A DNA stretch of 50,181 nt, from contig JAGAMA010000014.1 in assembly GCA_017624955.1 (NCBI GenBank), forward strand, positions 1 to 50,181, in the 5' to 3' direction. The notes beneath the pieces were generated by a model. That model saw only the letters and a list, made by a program, of their open reading frames with translations, did not search any database and had not been told where the DNA came from. The stretch's first letter is position 1. Each line of letters opens with the position of its first letter. The DNA comes from Alistipes sp. GTDB taxonomy: Bacteria > Bacteroidota > Bacteroidia > Bacteroidales > Rikenellaceae. A program made the position numbers and the translations under genes. Shown piece after piece: positions 15,230 to 24,098 of the stretch.

Positions 15230-16465
15230 ATGTGGTTGTACGACTTGATCATGAAACTCTACGCCGGAGCGATTCGTCTCGTTGGTATGAAGAACGAGAA
15301 GGCTCGCTTATGGCACGAGGGACGCAAGGATCTCTTTGAGCGGATGCGCGCAAAGATCGACCCGAAGGATCGCGTTGTCTGGATACATGTCGCCTCGCTG
15401 GGTGAGTTCGAACAGGGTCGTCCGATCATCGAGGAGCTGCGCCGCACGCACCCCGAATACAAGATTCTGCTCACCTTCTTCTCCCCCTCGGGTTACGAAA
15501 TCCGCAAGAACTACGCCGGAGCCGACTACATCTTCTACCTGCCGATCGACACGCGCCGGAATGCGCGCCAATTCCTCGACATCGTACACCCCGAGGTGGC
15601 CATCTTCGTCAAATACGAGTTCTGGCTCAACATGCTCTACGAGCTGCGCCGCCGTCGTGTGCGCACCTTTGTTATCTCGGCCATCTTCCGCCGCAATTCG
15701 ATCTTCTTCCGCTTCTACGGAGGCCCGTGGCGCGAGGCGCTGGAGAGCTTCGAGCTGCTCTTCGTGCAGAACGAGGAGTCGAAACGACTGCTCTCGGAGC
15801 TGGGCTTCGACAATGTGGCCATTGCAGGAGATACGCGCTTTGACCGCGTGGCTGCGATTGCCCGCGAGGCGAAACGAGTGGAGTTAATCGAGCGCTTCAA
15901 GGGGGATAAGAGGCTCTTTATTGCCGGCTCGACGTGGGCACCGGATGAGGAGCTGCTGATTCGTCTGATGTACGACAATCCTTCGCTGAAATTTGTCATC
16001 GCCCCGCACGAAATGCACGAGGGGCGCATCGAACACCTGATTGCCGCTACGCATGGTGGCGCTGTGCGCTATACGCAATGTACCCCGGAGAGCGACCTCG
16101 AATCGCCCCAACTGCTGATCCTCGACACGGTGGGTCTCTTGGCTTCGGCCTATGGCTACGCCTCGTGGGGCTACATCGGTGGCGGTTTCGGTGTCGGCAT
16201 TCACAACACGCTGGAGGCAGCCACCTTCGGTCTGCCGATTGCCTTCGGCCCGAACTACAAGAAGTTCAAGGAGGCCTGCGACCTGATTCAGCTCGGTGCT
16301 GCCGCCTCGATTACGACCTACGAGGAGCTGGCCGCCTGGTTTACGCCTCTGCGCGATGAGGAGCAAACCCTCGCAGAGCGCTCCCGCATTGCCCGCGACT
16401 ACACGCGCCTCCACCAGGGAGCTACGCAACTGATCACAAGCACCATCTTCCCGCACAAAGCATAA
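15230..16465 (+). CDS. waaA: 3-deoxy-D-manno-octulosonic acid transferase
   Basis: Glycosyltransferase (GT30) that attaches Kdo to lipid A at the inner membrane, so the cell makes lipopolysaccharide with Kdo. The hydrophobic N terminus is the membrane anchor. The N-terminal domain has WIHVASLGEFEQGRPII (with E48-type acceptor Glu) and the C-terminal domain carries AGSTWAPDEE, IAPHEMHEGRIE and GGGFGVGIHNTLEA, the Kdo-binding loop. The 411-aa length is usual. It has its own promoter and no terminator hairpin directly after the stop; the composite palindromic element lies 79 nt downstream and may serve. Confidence 0.96.
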   Translation: MWLYDLIMKLYAGAIRLVGMKNEKARLWHEGRKDLFERMRAKIDPKDRVVWIHVASLGEFEQGRPIIEELRRTHPEYKILLTFFSPSGYEIRKNYAGADYIFYLPIDTRRNARQFLDIVHPEVAIFVKYEFWLNMLYELRRRRVRTFVISAIFRRNSIFFRFYGGPWREALESFELLFVQNEESKRLLSELGFDNVAIAGDTRFDRVAAIAREAKRVELIERFKGDKRLFIAGSTWAPDEELLIRLMYDNPSLKFVIAPHEMHEGRIEHLIAATHGGAVRYTQCTPESDLESPQLLILDTVGLLASAYGYASWGYIGGGFGVGIHNTLEAATFGLPIAFGPNYKKFKEACDLIQLGAAASITTYEELAAWFTPLRDEEQTLAERSRIARDYTRLHQGATQLITSTIFPHKA

Positions 16466-16543
16466 AGCCACAAAACGCTTTTTACGCGCTTTGGCTATTT
16501 CCTATATTTATTTGGAGGGAATCCACCGCGATTTTTAGCACCA

Positions 16544-16759
16544 CCCATGGAGCGAAGCGACTAAGCCCTCCCTTTCTCAAAGGGAGGGTTTGGGAGGGAA
16601 TGTAAGTATCTTTTTATTTAAGTAGGGTTCCTATCTGCTCATCTCTTTCAGCCTTTTGCGACCTCCGAAGGAGGTTATGAAAAGAAAATCCACCACCAAG
16701 ACTTGCTTGGATGGTGGATCTACTTTTCATAAGAATTGCCTTTAGGCAACAAAAGGCTG
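16544..16759 (-). repeat. Composite palindromic element, copy B (inverted relative to copy A)
   Basis: Reading the minus strand from 16759: CAGCCTTTTG pairs perfectly with CAAAAGGCTG (10 bp), enclosing hairpins TTGCC/GGCAA, a long one with ATCCACC and CCAAG paired to CTTGG and GGTGGAT, and ACCTCC/GGAGGT. Then comes the CCCTCCC/GGGAGGG hairpin with GCTTAGTCGCTTCGCTCC. Order, orientation and length (216 versus 215 bp) match 2794-3008, while several stems differ in sequence on both arms. It fills most of the 306-nt gap between the convergent waaA and aroB genes; the remainder shows nothing clear. Confidence 0.8.
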
Positions 16760-16771
16760 CATGACAACCTA

Positions 16772-17797
16772 TCAGTGCGCCATAAACAGCGCAGCCAACT
16801 GCTCCTTCTCAATTTGTCGCACCTCGCATCGTCCGATCGTACGCGGCACCACGAGGTGGATCGTTCCTCCCGAGCTCTTCTTATCCTTGCCCATCTCTTT
16901 GACGAGTTTCTGCATCGCCACGGGCGGTTCGGTCGGAAGTCCCAGGCGCTCAATCACGGCCCGCACACGATCCCGCTCCGAGGCCGAGAACCACCCCTGG
17001 CGCACCGCCACATCGGCTATGGCCACCGTGCCGACAGCCACCGCCTCGCCGTGAATCATCGCCGGACTGCACTTCTCGATGGCGTGTGCCAAGGTGTGGC
17101 CGAGATTCAGCAGACGGCGATCGCCCGCCTCACGCTCATCGCGCTCCACAATCTCGACCTTAACCCGCACGGCCGAGCGCACGGCCGCCGCAAGCAGCTC
17201 GTGATCGCGCCTTAACTCCTCGATCGTAGCCCCCTCCAGACGGCGGAACATCGGCTCGTCGGCAATGATCGTCGCCTTGATGACCTCCGCCATGCCGGCA
17301 CGAAACTCGCGCTCGGGGAGCGTACGCAACATCGCAGGGTCGCAAATCACAAATTCGGGTTGCGTGAAGCACCCCACCATATTTTTATAGCCGTCGAGGT
17401 TCACGCCGTTCTTGCCGCCCACCGAGGCATCGACCTGCCCGAGCAGGGTCGTGGAGATAAAGCCGAAGCGCACGCCACGCATATAGATCGAGGCCACGAA
17501 GCCCGTAATGTCGGAGATTATTCCCCCACCCACGGCCAGCAGGAAGCACTCGCGGTCGGCACCCAGGGCAACCAAGCGACGGATAATCTGCTCGACGGTT
17601 TGGAGTGTCTTGATCGTCTCGCCTCGTCCGATGAGAATCTTCTCATAGGGGGACAACAACTCCTGGTAGAGCCGGTCGATCGTGGCATCGGTAACAACCA
17701 CAACACGCCTACCCTCCACCAAACGAGGCAGTAACTCCATGGCCGAAGCGATGTAAACACGGCTCGCAGCGCGCACCGTAAAATCGGGATTCATCAT
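16772..17797 (-). CDS. aroB: 3-dehydroquinate synthase
   Basis: Second step of the shikimate pathway, turning DAHP into 3-dehydroquinate with NAD and a divalent metal. Seen are AVGGGIISDITGFVAS (nucleotide site), then STTLLGQVDASVGGKNGVNL and the metal-site region with AEVIKA and the His residues in NLGHTLAHAIE and IHGEAVAVG. From the first ATG of a double ATG at 17797 the protein is 341 aa; a longer reading begins 22 codons upstream but would run through the -7 element, so I reject it. It is divergent from typA and convergent with waaA. Confidence 0.95.
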   Translation of the reverse strand: MMNPDFTVRAASRVYIASAMELLPRLVEGRRVVVVTDATIDRLYQELLSPYEKILIGRGETIKTLQTVEQIIRRLVALGADRECFLLAVGGGIISDITGFVASIYMRGVRFGFISTTLLGQVDASVGGKNGVNLDGYKNMVGCFTQPEFVICDPAMLRTLPEREFRAGMAEVIKATIIADEPMFRRLEGATIEELRRDHELLAAAVRSAVRVKVEIVERDEREAGDRRLLNLGHTLAHAIEKCSPAMIHGEAVAVGTVAIADVAVRQGWFSASERDRVRAVIERLGLPTEPPVAMQKLVKEMGKDKKSSGGTIHLVVPRTIGRCEVRQIEKEQLAALFMAH

Positions 17798-17817
17798 TCG
17801 TTGTGTTTTTACGCCCT

Positions 17818-17825
17818 CAAATTTA
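17818..17825 (-). promoter_or_regulatory. -7 element of aroB
   Basis: Minus-strand TAAATTTG, 20 nt before the aroB start. It faces the typA -7 element across 22 nt. Confidence 0.45.
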
Positions 17826-17847
17826 GTATATTTTCGAAGAAAATAGC

Positions 17848-17855
17848 TACATTTG
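17848..17855 (+). promoter_or_regulatory. -7 element of typA
   Basis: TACATTTG fits TAnnTTTG, 19 nt before the typA ATG. A TTTA at 17822-17825 lies near the -33 position. Confidence 0.5.
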
Positions 17856-17874
17856 TGCGTCAAAAAATTTCTCT

Positions 17875-19683
17875 ATGCAAAAACTGCGTAATATTGCCAT
17901 CATCGCTCACGTCGATCATGGCAAGACGACTCTGGTCGATAAGCTCATTCAGGCAGGCAACATCCTACGCGAAAACGCCAAGACCGGAGGCGAACTCATT
18001 CTGGACAACAACGACTTGGAGCGTGAACGCGGCATTACGATTCTTTCGAAGAATGTCTCGGTCATCTACAAGGATTACAAAATCAACATCATCGACACCC
18101 CGGGACACGCCGACTTCGGTGGTGAGGTGGAGCGTGTGCTGAACATGTGTGACGGCGTGCTGCTCCTGGTCGATGCCTTTGAGGGCACAATGCCCCAGAC
18201 CCGCTTCGTACTGCAGAAGGCCCTCGCACTGGGCAAGAAGCCGATCGTGGTGGTCAATAAGGTCGATAAGCCCAACTGCCGCCCCGAGGTGGTCAATGAG
18301 CAGGTCTTCGATCTGATGTTCACGCTCGATGCCACGGAGGAGCAACTCGACTACAAGACCATCTACGGCTCGGCCAAGCAGGGCTGGATGTCGCACAAAT
18401 GGAACGAGCAGACCGACTCGCTCGTGCCGCTTCTGGATGCCATCATCGACGAGATTCCCGAGCCGGCCTCGGTGGAGGGTACGCCCCAGCTGCTGATCAC
18501 CTCGCTGGAGTATTCGGCCTATACGGGTCGCTCGGCCGTGGGTAAGCTCACGCGCGGCACGCTGAAGGCGGGTCAGCCCGTAACACTCGCCAAGCGCGAC
18601 GGAAAGACGATGCTCAAGAGCCGCATCAAGGAGCTGATGGTCTTCGACGGCCTCTCGAAGCGCAAGGTCGAGGAGGTCCAGTGCGGCGAAATTTGCGCCC
18701 TGCTGGGTATCGAGGGTTTCGAGATCGGCGATACGATCTGCGACTTCGAGAATCCCGAGCCCCTGCCCCCGATTGCCATCGACGAGCCGACGATGTCGAT
18801 GCTCTTCACTATCAACAACTCCCCCTTCTTCGGCAAGGATGGTAAGTATGTCACCTCGCGCCACATCAAGGAGCGCCTGGATCGTGAGTTGGAGAAGAAC
18901 CTCGCCCTGCGCGTTACGCCCGGTCCTTCGGCCGATTCGTTCAATGTCTTTGGTCGCGGTGTGCTGCACCTCTCGGTGCTGATCGAGACGATGCGCCGCG
19001 AGGGGTATGAGTTGCAGGTTGGTCAGCCGCGTGTGATCATCAAAGAGATCGACGGCGTGAAGTGCGAGCCGATCGAGGAGATGACGGTCGATTGCCCCGA
19101 GGAGTATTCGGGTACGGTCATCGAACTTACGACACGCCGCAAGGGTGTGATGACCAACATGATCTCGAATGGCGACCGCGTACGCCTCGAATTCGATATT
19201 CCCTCGCGCGGTATCATCGGTCTGCGTTCGAACATGCTCACGGCCACGGCCGGCGAGGCGATCATGACCCACCGTCTGAAGGGCTTCGAGCCGTGGGTGG
19301 GCGAGATCGAGATGCGCACCAACGGTTCGATCATCGCCTCGGAGACTGGTACGGCCTACGCCTACTCGATCGACAAGTTGCAGGATCGCGGCCGCTTCTT
19401 CATCGCCCCGATGGATCCCGTCTATGAGGGTCAGGTCATCGGCGAGCACACGCGCCAGAACGATATTGCCGTCAATGTCACGAAAGCCAAGCAACTCACG
19501 AACATGCGCGCCTCGGGATCGGACGACAAGGCGGTCATCGTACCCCCGAAGGTCTTCACGCTGGAGGAGGCACTGGAGTACATCAAGGAGGATGAGTATG
19601 TGGAGGTTACGCCCCACTCGATGCGCCTGAGAAAGATCCTCTTGCACGATGTGGATCGCAAGCGTGCCGCCAAGACCGAGTAA
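17875..19683 (+). CDS. typA: Translational GTPase TypA/BipA
   Basis: Ribosome-binding GTPase of the EF-G type, tied to 50S assembly and stress growth. The G domain has AHVDHGKT (11-18), the effector stretch [20 protein letters not shown] and NKVDK. Domain II, the EF-G-like domain V and the TypA-specific C-terminal domain follow to 602 aa, the usual length. It is the first gene of a two-gene unit with rpiB 31 nt downstream. Its promoter is divergent to that of aroB. Confidence 0.97.
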   Translation: MQKLRNIAIIAHVDHGKTTLVDKLIQAGNILRENAKTGGELILDNNDLERERGITILSKNVSVIYKDYKINIIDTPGHADFGGEVERVLNMCDGVLLLVDAFEGTMPQTRFVLQKALALGKKPIVVVNKVDKPNCRPEVVNEQVFDLMFTLDATEEQLDYKTIYGSAKQGWMSHKWNEQTDSLVPLLDAIIDEIPEPASVEGTPQLLITSLEYSAYTGRSAVGKLTRGTLKAGQPVTLAKRDGKTMLKSRIKELMVFDGLSKRKVEEVQCGEICALLGIEGFEIGDTICDFENPEPLPPIAIDEPTMSMLFTINNSPFFGKDGKYVTSRHIKERLDRELEKNLALRVTPGPSADSFNVFGRGVLHLSVLIETMRREGYELQVGQPRVIIKEIDGVKCEPIEEMTVDCPEEYSGTVIELTTRRKGVMTNMISNGDRVRLEFDIPSRGIIGLRSNMLTATAGEAIMTHRLKGFEPWVGEIEMRTNGSIIASETGTAYAYSIDKLQDRGRFFIAPMDPVYEGQVIGEHTRQNDIAVNVTKAKQLTNMRASGSDDKAVIVPPKVFTLEEALEYIKEDEYVEVTPHSMRLRKILLHDVDRKRAAKTE

Positions 19684-19714
19684 GCCGAAAAACCTTAAAA
19701 CATCAACCAACGAT

Positions 19715-20149
19715 ATGAAAAAAGTAGGTATTGCCAGCGACCATGCCGGCTACGAAATGAAAGAGTTTGTCGTGGGCTATCTTCAGGCCAAGGGCTTTGA
19801 GGTCTACGACTTCGGTACGCACTCGCCCGAGAGCGTCGATTACGCCGATTTCGGCCACCCGCTGGCCGAGGCTGTCGAGAAGGGCGACGTGGCGTGCGGC
19901 GTGGGCCTTTGCGGCTCGGGCGAGGGTATCTCGATGACGCTCAATAAGCACCAGGGCATCCGTGCCGGTCTGTGCTGGTTGCCCGAAATCGCCCACCTGA
20001 TTCGTCAGCACAATGATGCCAACGTAGTGGTACTTCCCGCCCGATTCATTACGAACGACGAGGCCGTAGCGATCCTCGACGAGTACTTCTCGACCGAGTT
20101 CGAGGGGGGTCGCCACGAGGCCCGCGTAGCCAAGATTCCGGTGAAGTAA
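19715..20149 (+). CDS. rpiB: Ribose 5-phosphate isomerase B
   Basis: Interconverts ribose 5-phosphate and ribulose 5-phosphate in the non-oxidative pentose phosphate pathway. Seen are IASDHAGYEMK (6-16), the catalytic cysteine C66 in GLCGSGEGISM and the HQGIRAGLCW stretch. The 144-aa length is normal. The start is the ATG at 19715, in front of MKKVGIAS; a longer reading overlaps the end of typA and is not needed. A strong terminator follows 16 nt after the stop. Confidence 0.96.
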   Translation: MKKVGIASDHAGYEMKEFVVGYLQAKGFEVYDFGTHSPESVDYADFGHPLAEAVEKGDVACGVGLCGSGEGISMTLNKHQGIRAGLCWLPEIAHLIRQHNDANVVVLPARFITNDEAVAILDEYFSTEFEGGRHEARVAKIPVK

Positions 20150-20165
20150 GTTTTGAGAGATAATT

Positions 20166-20203
20166 AAAAAGATGGCTGTTCTTTTCGAACAGCCATCTTT
20201 TTT
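20166..20203 (+). terminator. typA-rpiB terminator
   Basis: A 16-bp perfect stem, AAAAAGATGGCTGTTC with GAACAGCCATCTTTTT, around a 5-nt loop and ending in a T-run. Confidence 0.95.
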
Positions 20204-20250
20204 AGTCCCCTTTAGCCCCCATTAGTTTCCTTTCGCAACCTTTTTTTACA
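20201..20250. repeat. Decamer array, five units, single arm
   Basis: Five exact 10-nt blocks follow the rpiB terminator: TTTAGTCCCC, TTTAGCCCCC, ATTAGTTTCC, TTTCGCAACC and TTTTTTTACA. Only the CCTTTAG-type arm is present, and the last block runs into the 3' end of ispE (stop at 20246). Confidence 0.7.
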
Positions 20251-21052
20251 ACCGATACACATAGGGCGTATCAATTTGGCGCGCCTTGGTTTCGTCGTCG
20301 AAGAGGCCGAAGACGGTCGAACCGCTGCCCGACATCGAGGCGTAAACGGCTCCTGCCTCCAGCAATGCCTCTTTGGCCTGGCGAATCGTGGGATGCGTCT
20401 CAAAGATGTGGGGTTCAAAGTCGTTCTTCACACTCCCCTGCCACTCCTCGACGGGGCGCAGGATGCGCTCACGGAGCGGCACGGCAGGCACATGCGGCTT
20501 CACACCGCCATAGGCTTCGCGGGTCGAGACCCCCTCTTCGGGCTTAACAAGCGCTATCCAAAGCCCCGCAAGCGGCAGTTCGATCGGCACCATCTTTTCG
20601 CCACGCCCCGTGCAGAGTTGGGGGGTATTGCGGACAAAGAAGGCGGTATCGCTCCCCAGCCGTGCGGCCAGGTCGATCAGGGTCTCTTCGTCAAGGTTCA
20701 GCGCGAACAACTCGTTGAGTGCCAGGAGGGTCATCGTACCATCGGCCGAGCCGCCACCCAAGCCCGCACCAAACGGCACGCGCTTATCAAGGGCGATGCG
20801 CACCCCATCCACGCCATAGCGGTCGCGCATGAGGTGGAAAGCCTTAAGGCAGATGTTATCCTCCGCAGGACAATCGACCGCCAAGCCGCGATTCTCAAAG
20901 ACCGCTCCCGTACCCACAATGCGCTCCACCTCCAACTCATCGTAGAGCCCCATGACGGGTACCATCACCGTCTCCAACTCATGAAAACCATCCGCGCGAC
21001 GGCGCAGGACATCCAAGCCAAGATTAATTTTACAGTTTGCCTTCCACTTCAT
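20246..21052 (-). CDS. ispE: 4-diphosphocytidyl-2-C-methyl-D-erythritol kinase
   Basis: Phosphorylates CDP-methylerythritol in the non-mevalonate route to isoprenoids. It is a GHMP kinase: K8 in NCKINLGL, the ATP loop PFGAGLGGGSAD at 93-104 and the C-terminal SGSGSTVFGLF stretch. From the ATG at 21052 the protein is 268 aa, the usual size. A longer reading adds 52 residues that overlap the divergent GSCFA gene, so I reject it. The -7 element (21057-21064) ends only 4 nt before the ATG, which suggests a leaderless mRNA. Confidence 0.95.
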   Translation of the reverse strand: MKWKANCKINLGLDVLRRRADGFHELETVMVPVMGLYDELEVERIVGTGAVFENRGLAVDCPAEDNICLKAFHLMRDRYGVDGVRIALDKRVPFGAGLGGGSADGTMTLLALNELFALNLDEETLIDLAARLGSDTAFFVRNTPQLCTGRGEKMVPIELPLAGLWIALVKPEEGVSTREAYGGVKPHVPAVPLRERILRPVEEWQGSVKNDFEPHIFETHPTIRQAKEALLEAGAVYASMSGSGSTVFGLFDDETKARQIDTPYVYRL

Positions 21053-21056
21053 ATCA

Positions 21057-21082
21057 CAAAGGTAAGAAATTTTGTAAATTTG
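21057..21082. promoter_or_regulatory. Divergent promoter pair of ispE and the GSCFA gene, probably leaderless
   Basis: TACCTTTG on the minus strand (21057-21064) and TAAATTTG on the plus strand (21075-21082) each end exactly 4 nt before their start codons. With initiation a few nt past the -7 element, both mRNAs would begin at or next to the AUG. The intergenic space is only 34 nt. Confidence 0.5.
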
Positions 21083-21086
21083 TCCC

Positions 21087-22058
21087 ATGAAATTTCGCAC
21101 AGAAGTAAAAATAGCCCCCTTCAGCCGCCCGATCGCCCTCAACGAGCAGATCGTGGCTCTCGGTTCGTGCTTTGCCTCGGAGCTGAGCGAGGCGCTCACG
21201 GCACGCAACCTTCAGGTACTTTGCAACCCACTTGGCCCGCTCTATAACCCACTTTCGATCGCGGCCGCCGTGGAGCGTGCCTTGAGCAAAAGGGCCTTCT
21301 CGGCCGAGGAGATTGCCACCAATGGCGAGGGGGAGCGCTTCTCGTTTGATGCCTCAACCCGCTTTACCGACCCCTCCTGCGAAGAGCTCTTAAAGCGGCT
21401 CAACACGACCAATGACCGCCTCTGCGCGGCAATCGAAAGGGCCGATCGGCTGATTCTGACCTTCGGCACGGCGTGGGTCTTCCGCCTCGCGGAATCGAAC
21501 GAGGTGGTAGCCAACTGCCACAAAGAGCCGGCCGTGCGTTTTCGTCGTGAGCGGCTCTCCGTAGGCGAGATTGTCGAGCGGTGGAAGGCACTCCTGCAAG
21601 GTCCCCTGGCCGAGAAGCAGATCATCCTGACCCTCAGCCCGATTCGCCATCTGGGAGATGGTCTTGAAGGCAATGCGGTCAGCAAGGCGACCCTGCGCCT
21701 GGCCATCGAGGAGTTGGTGGCGGCCTGTCCGAATGTCAGCTACTTCCCCGCCTATGAGCTCCTGCTGGATGACCTGCGCGACTACCGTTTCTATGCCGAA
21801 GACCTCGTGCACCCCTCGTCGCAAGCCGTGAAATATATCCTGGAGTGCTTCATCGAGGCGGCCTTCACGCCCCTCGACCGCGCCTACCTCGCCCGCATCG
21901 ACCGCGCCTTAGCCTTCTGCCGTCATCGTCCAACGAATCCCCGCTCGGCAAGCTACCGACAAGGCATCGAGCAGACCCTCGTCGAGCTGCGCGCCCTCGA
22001 GGAGGAGGTAAAAATCGACTTTTCGGCACAAATCCAAGCGCTCGAAGCACTACTATAA
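21087..22058 (+). CDS. GSCFA domain protein
   Basis: A 323-aa protein of the GSCFA family, named after the motif seen here as LGSCFASEL (25-33). Other conserved stretches are LTFGTAWVFRL, ANCHKEPA, LTLSPIRHL and DLVHPSSQAVKYI. The Ser after GS and the late DxxH-like HPS segment suggest a relation to SGNH/PC-esterase-type hydrolases, but the substrate is unknown. No signal peptide is seen, so it is probably cytoplasmic. It is divergent from ispE and followed after 44 nt by the gene for the alkaline-phosphatase-like protein, which has its own -7 element. Confidence 0.88.
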   Translation: MKFRTEVKIAPFSRPIALNEQIVALGSCFASELSEALTARNLQVLCNPLGPLYNPLSIAAAVERALSKRAFSAEEIATNGEGERFSFDASTRFTDPSCEELLKRLNTTNDRLCAAIERADRLILTFGTAWVFRLAESNEVVANCHKEPAVRFRRERLSVGEIVERWKALLQGPLAEKQIILTLSPIRHLGDGLEGNAVSKATLRLAIEELVAACPNVSYFPAYELLLDDLRDYRFYAEDLVHPSSQAVKYILECFIEAAFTPLDRAYLARIDRALAFCRHRPTNPRSASYRQGIEQTLVELRALEEEVKIDFSAQIQALEALL

Positions 22059-22070
22059 CGCGAAATTCGT

Positions 22071-22078
22071 TATCTTTG
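22071..22078 (+). promoter_or_regulatory. -7 element of the 22103-25390 unit
   Basis: TATCTTTG, 24 nt before the ATG at 22103. No clear -33 element is seen at the usual distance. Confidence 0.5.
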
Positions 22079-22102
22079 TCACTTGAATTTCAATTTCGCA
22101 CG

Positions 22103-23662
22103 ATGAAACGTCTTTTAACCATATTGCTACTGCTCTCGATCGGCCTGCAGGCCACGGCCAAAGCGCCCCGTCTGGTGGTGCAGATTGTCGTAGGCTCGAT
22201 GCGCGCCGGAGATCTGGAGCGCTATGCCGACAACTTCACCGAAGGTGGCTTTAAGCGCCTGATGGAGGGCGGTGTCTACTTCACCGAAGGTCGTTACGAC
22301 TACCAGCAGACCACCACCCCCGTATCGTTGGCAACCCTCACGACGGGAGCCATGCCCTCGATGCACGGCGTGATTGGCGACTATTGGTTTGACTACACCG
22401 ACAACTCGATTGTTCGACTCACCGCAGGACGACGTGGCGATGGCGGCTACCACCTCGTAGCCCCCACCTTAGCCGAGACGCTCTGCCACCACAACGCCCA
22501 AAGCAAAGCCGTATCGTTGGCCCTGGAGCCCACGTCGGCGATTGTCATGGGCGGTCGCAAGGGGGAGATCTTCTGGATCGAGCCCACGGAGGCCGAGTGG
22601 ACCACCTCGCTCTACTACACCAACTCGATGCCCGAGTGGATTGCCCGCAGCAACCGCGAGGGGTACAACCTCTCGTACCTGCTGCCCGACTGGCGACAGA
22701 TTCTCTCCAAGGAGCAGTACCACAACACGCGCCACTCGGATATCCGCCTTGTGGTGGGCGGTAAGCGCCAGGCGAGCACCGAACCGCGCCGCGCCAATCC
22801 GCAGAACTATGGCGAGCGCCTCTGCTTTACGCCGGCCGGCAACAGCGTCGTGATCGGCATGGCCAAGCAGGTGATTGCCCAATATGGCCTCGGCAAAGAT
22901 GAGCATGGCGACCTGCTGAACATCTATTTCGACTCCTCGCGCCACATCAACCAGATCTACGGCCCCGAGTCGATCGAGGTGGAGGATATGTACTACCGCC
23001 TGGACAAGGAGCTGGAGGATTTCCTGACCTTCCTCTTTGCGCAGGTCAAGGAGGAGGATTGCCTGGTGATCCTCACTTCGGACCACGGCACCAGCTCGTC
23101 GTATGACCTGAAGGAGGATCAGCCGGCTGATCGCTTCAATGTGCAGCAATTCCGCGTTATTGTCAATGGCTTTCTCAACGTGCGTTACGGTACGGGCAAC
23201 TGGGTGTTGGGCTACCGCGACCAGTCGATCTACCTGAACCACAACCTCATCTACGAGCGTAACCTGCGCCTGGACGAGGTGCAGAACGAGGTGGCCATCT
23301 TCGCCCAGCAGTTCAGCGGCGTATCGCATGCCCTGGCCGCCACGGCGCTCCGCACGAGCTACTTCGGCAGTGGCTATGCCCGCCGCATACAGAACAGCTT
23401 CTACCCCCGCCGTTCGGGCGATGTGATGCTCAACCTGCAACCCGGTCAGATCGAAGAGCGCGACCTGATGCGCTCCTCCTCCGGCTCGATGTACGGCTAC
23501 GATACGCAGGTGCCGCTGATCTTCTTTGGCAACGGCCTCGCAGCCCGCGAGATTCGCCGTGAGGCAGATATGACCTCCGTAGCCCCCACGGTGGCCTACT
23601 TATTGGATATTCCGGAACCCGAAGCCTCCGAGGGCGCTCCGCTCGAGGAGTTGATTCGATAA
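22103..23662 (+). CDS. Exported alkaline-phosphatase-superfamily protein lacking most metal ligands
   Basis: A 519-aa protein with a signal peptide (1-19) and the fold of type I phosphodiesterases and PafA-type alkaline phosphatases. The family layout is clear: FTEGGFKRLMEGG, then TTTPVSLATLTTG, GVIGDYW, GPESIEVEDMYYRLD, TSDHG (327-328 Asp-His) and YGYDTQVPLIFFG. By remembered alignment with PafA, four of six zinc ligands are lost: the N-terminal Asp is G31, the TDY..GH pair is R280 and Q284, and the THG histidine is S460. The GPGHAS stretch after the nucleophile is also altered. I infer a pseudoenzyme or a binding protein. It is first of four genes with sufE, the SufT-like gene and DUF2851. 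Confidence 0.8.
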   Translation: MKRLLTILLLLSIGLQATAKAPRLVVQIVVGSMRAGDLERYADNFTEGGFKRLMEGGVYFTEGRYDYQQTTTPVSLATLTTGAMPSMHGVIGDYWFDYTDNSIVRLTAGRRGDGGYHLVAPTLAETLCHHNAQSKAVSLALEPTSAIVMGGRKGEIFWIEPTEAEWTTSLYYTNSMPEWIARSNREGYNLSYLLPDWRQILSKEQYHNTRHSDIRLVVGGKRQASTEPRRANPQNYGERLCFTPAGNSVVIGMAKQVIAQYGLGKDEHGDLLNIYFDSSRHINQIYGPESIEVEDMYYRLDKELEDFLTFLFAQVKEEDCLVILTSDHGTSSSYDLKEDQPADRFNVQQFRVIVNGFLNVRYGTGNWVLGYRDQSIYLNHNLIYERNLRLDEVQNEVAIFAQQFSGVSHALAATALRTSYFGSGYARRIQNSFYPRRSGDVMLNLQPGQIEERDLMRSSSGSMYGYDTQVPLIFFGNGLAAREIRREADMTSVAPTVAYLLDIPEPEASEGAPLEELIR

Positions 23663-23677
23663 AAACCATCATAAGCA

Positions 23678-24094
23678 ATGGATGCAATTCAAGAGGAAAT
23701 CATCGAGGAGTTCTCGATTTTCGATGACTGGCTCGACAAATACGACTACCTGATCTCGCTGAGCGAACAGCTCCCAGCGATCGACCCCGCACACCGCACC
23801 GAGCAGTACCTGATCAACGGTTGCCAATCGCGCGTGTGGATCGATGCGCGCGAGGAGGAGGGCAAACTCTTCTTCTCGGCCGACAGCGATGCGATCATCA
23901 CCAAGGGAATCATCTCCCTCTTAATCCGCGTGATGAACGGCCGCACGGCCCGCGAGGTGCTCGATCTGGAGCTCTACTTCATCGAGGCGATCGGCCTCCA
24001 GGCCAACCTCTCGCCCACGCGCTCGAATGGTCTTTTGGCCATGATCAAACAGATGAAGCTCTACGCCCTGGCCTACGCCAATAAAACCCACTAA
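23678..24094 (+). CDS. sufE: SufE family sulfur acceptor
   Basis: Accepts sulfur from the cysteine desulfurase SufS and passes it on for Fe-S cluster assembly. The acceptor cysteine is in INGCQSRVW (about residue 49), and the family pattern FDDWLDKYDYLISLSEQLP opens the protein. The 138-aa length is normal. The SufT-like gene starts 4 nt after the stop. The other suf genes are not in this window, so the two are a separate piece of the pathway, in a unit with the pseudo-phosphatase and DUF2851. Confidence 0.93.
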   Translation: MDAIQEEIIEEFSIFDDWLDKYDYLISLSEQLPAIDPAHRTEQYLINGCQSRVWIDAREEEGKLFFSADSDAIITKGIISLLIRVMNGRTAREVLDLELYFIEAIGLQANLSPTRSNGLLAMIKQMKLYALAYANKTH

Positions 24095-24098
24095 GAAG

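Noticed and set aside
17965-19710. 581-codon open frame antisense to typA
   Set aside because: Shadow of typA, with the same odd composition and no motif.
21053-21208. N-terminal extension of ispE by 52 residues
   Set aside because: It overlaps the divergent GSCFA gene, and the IspE family begins at MKWKANCKINLG.
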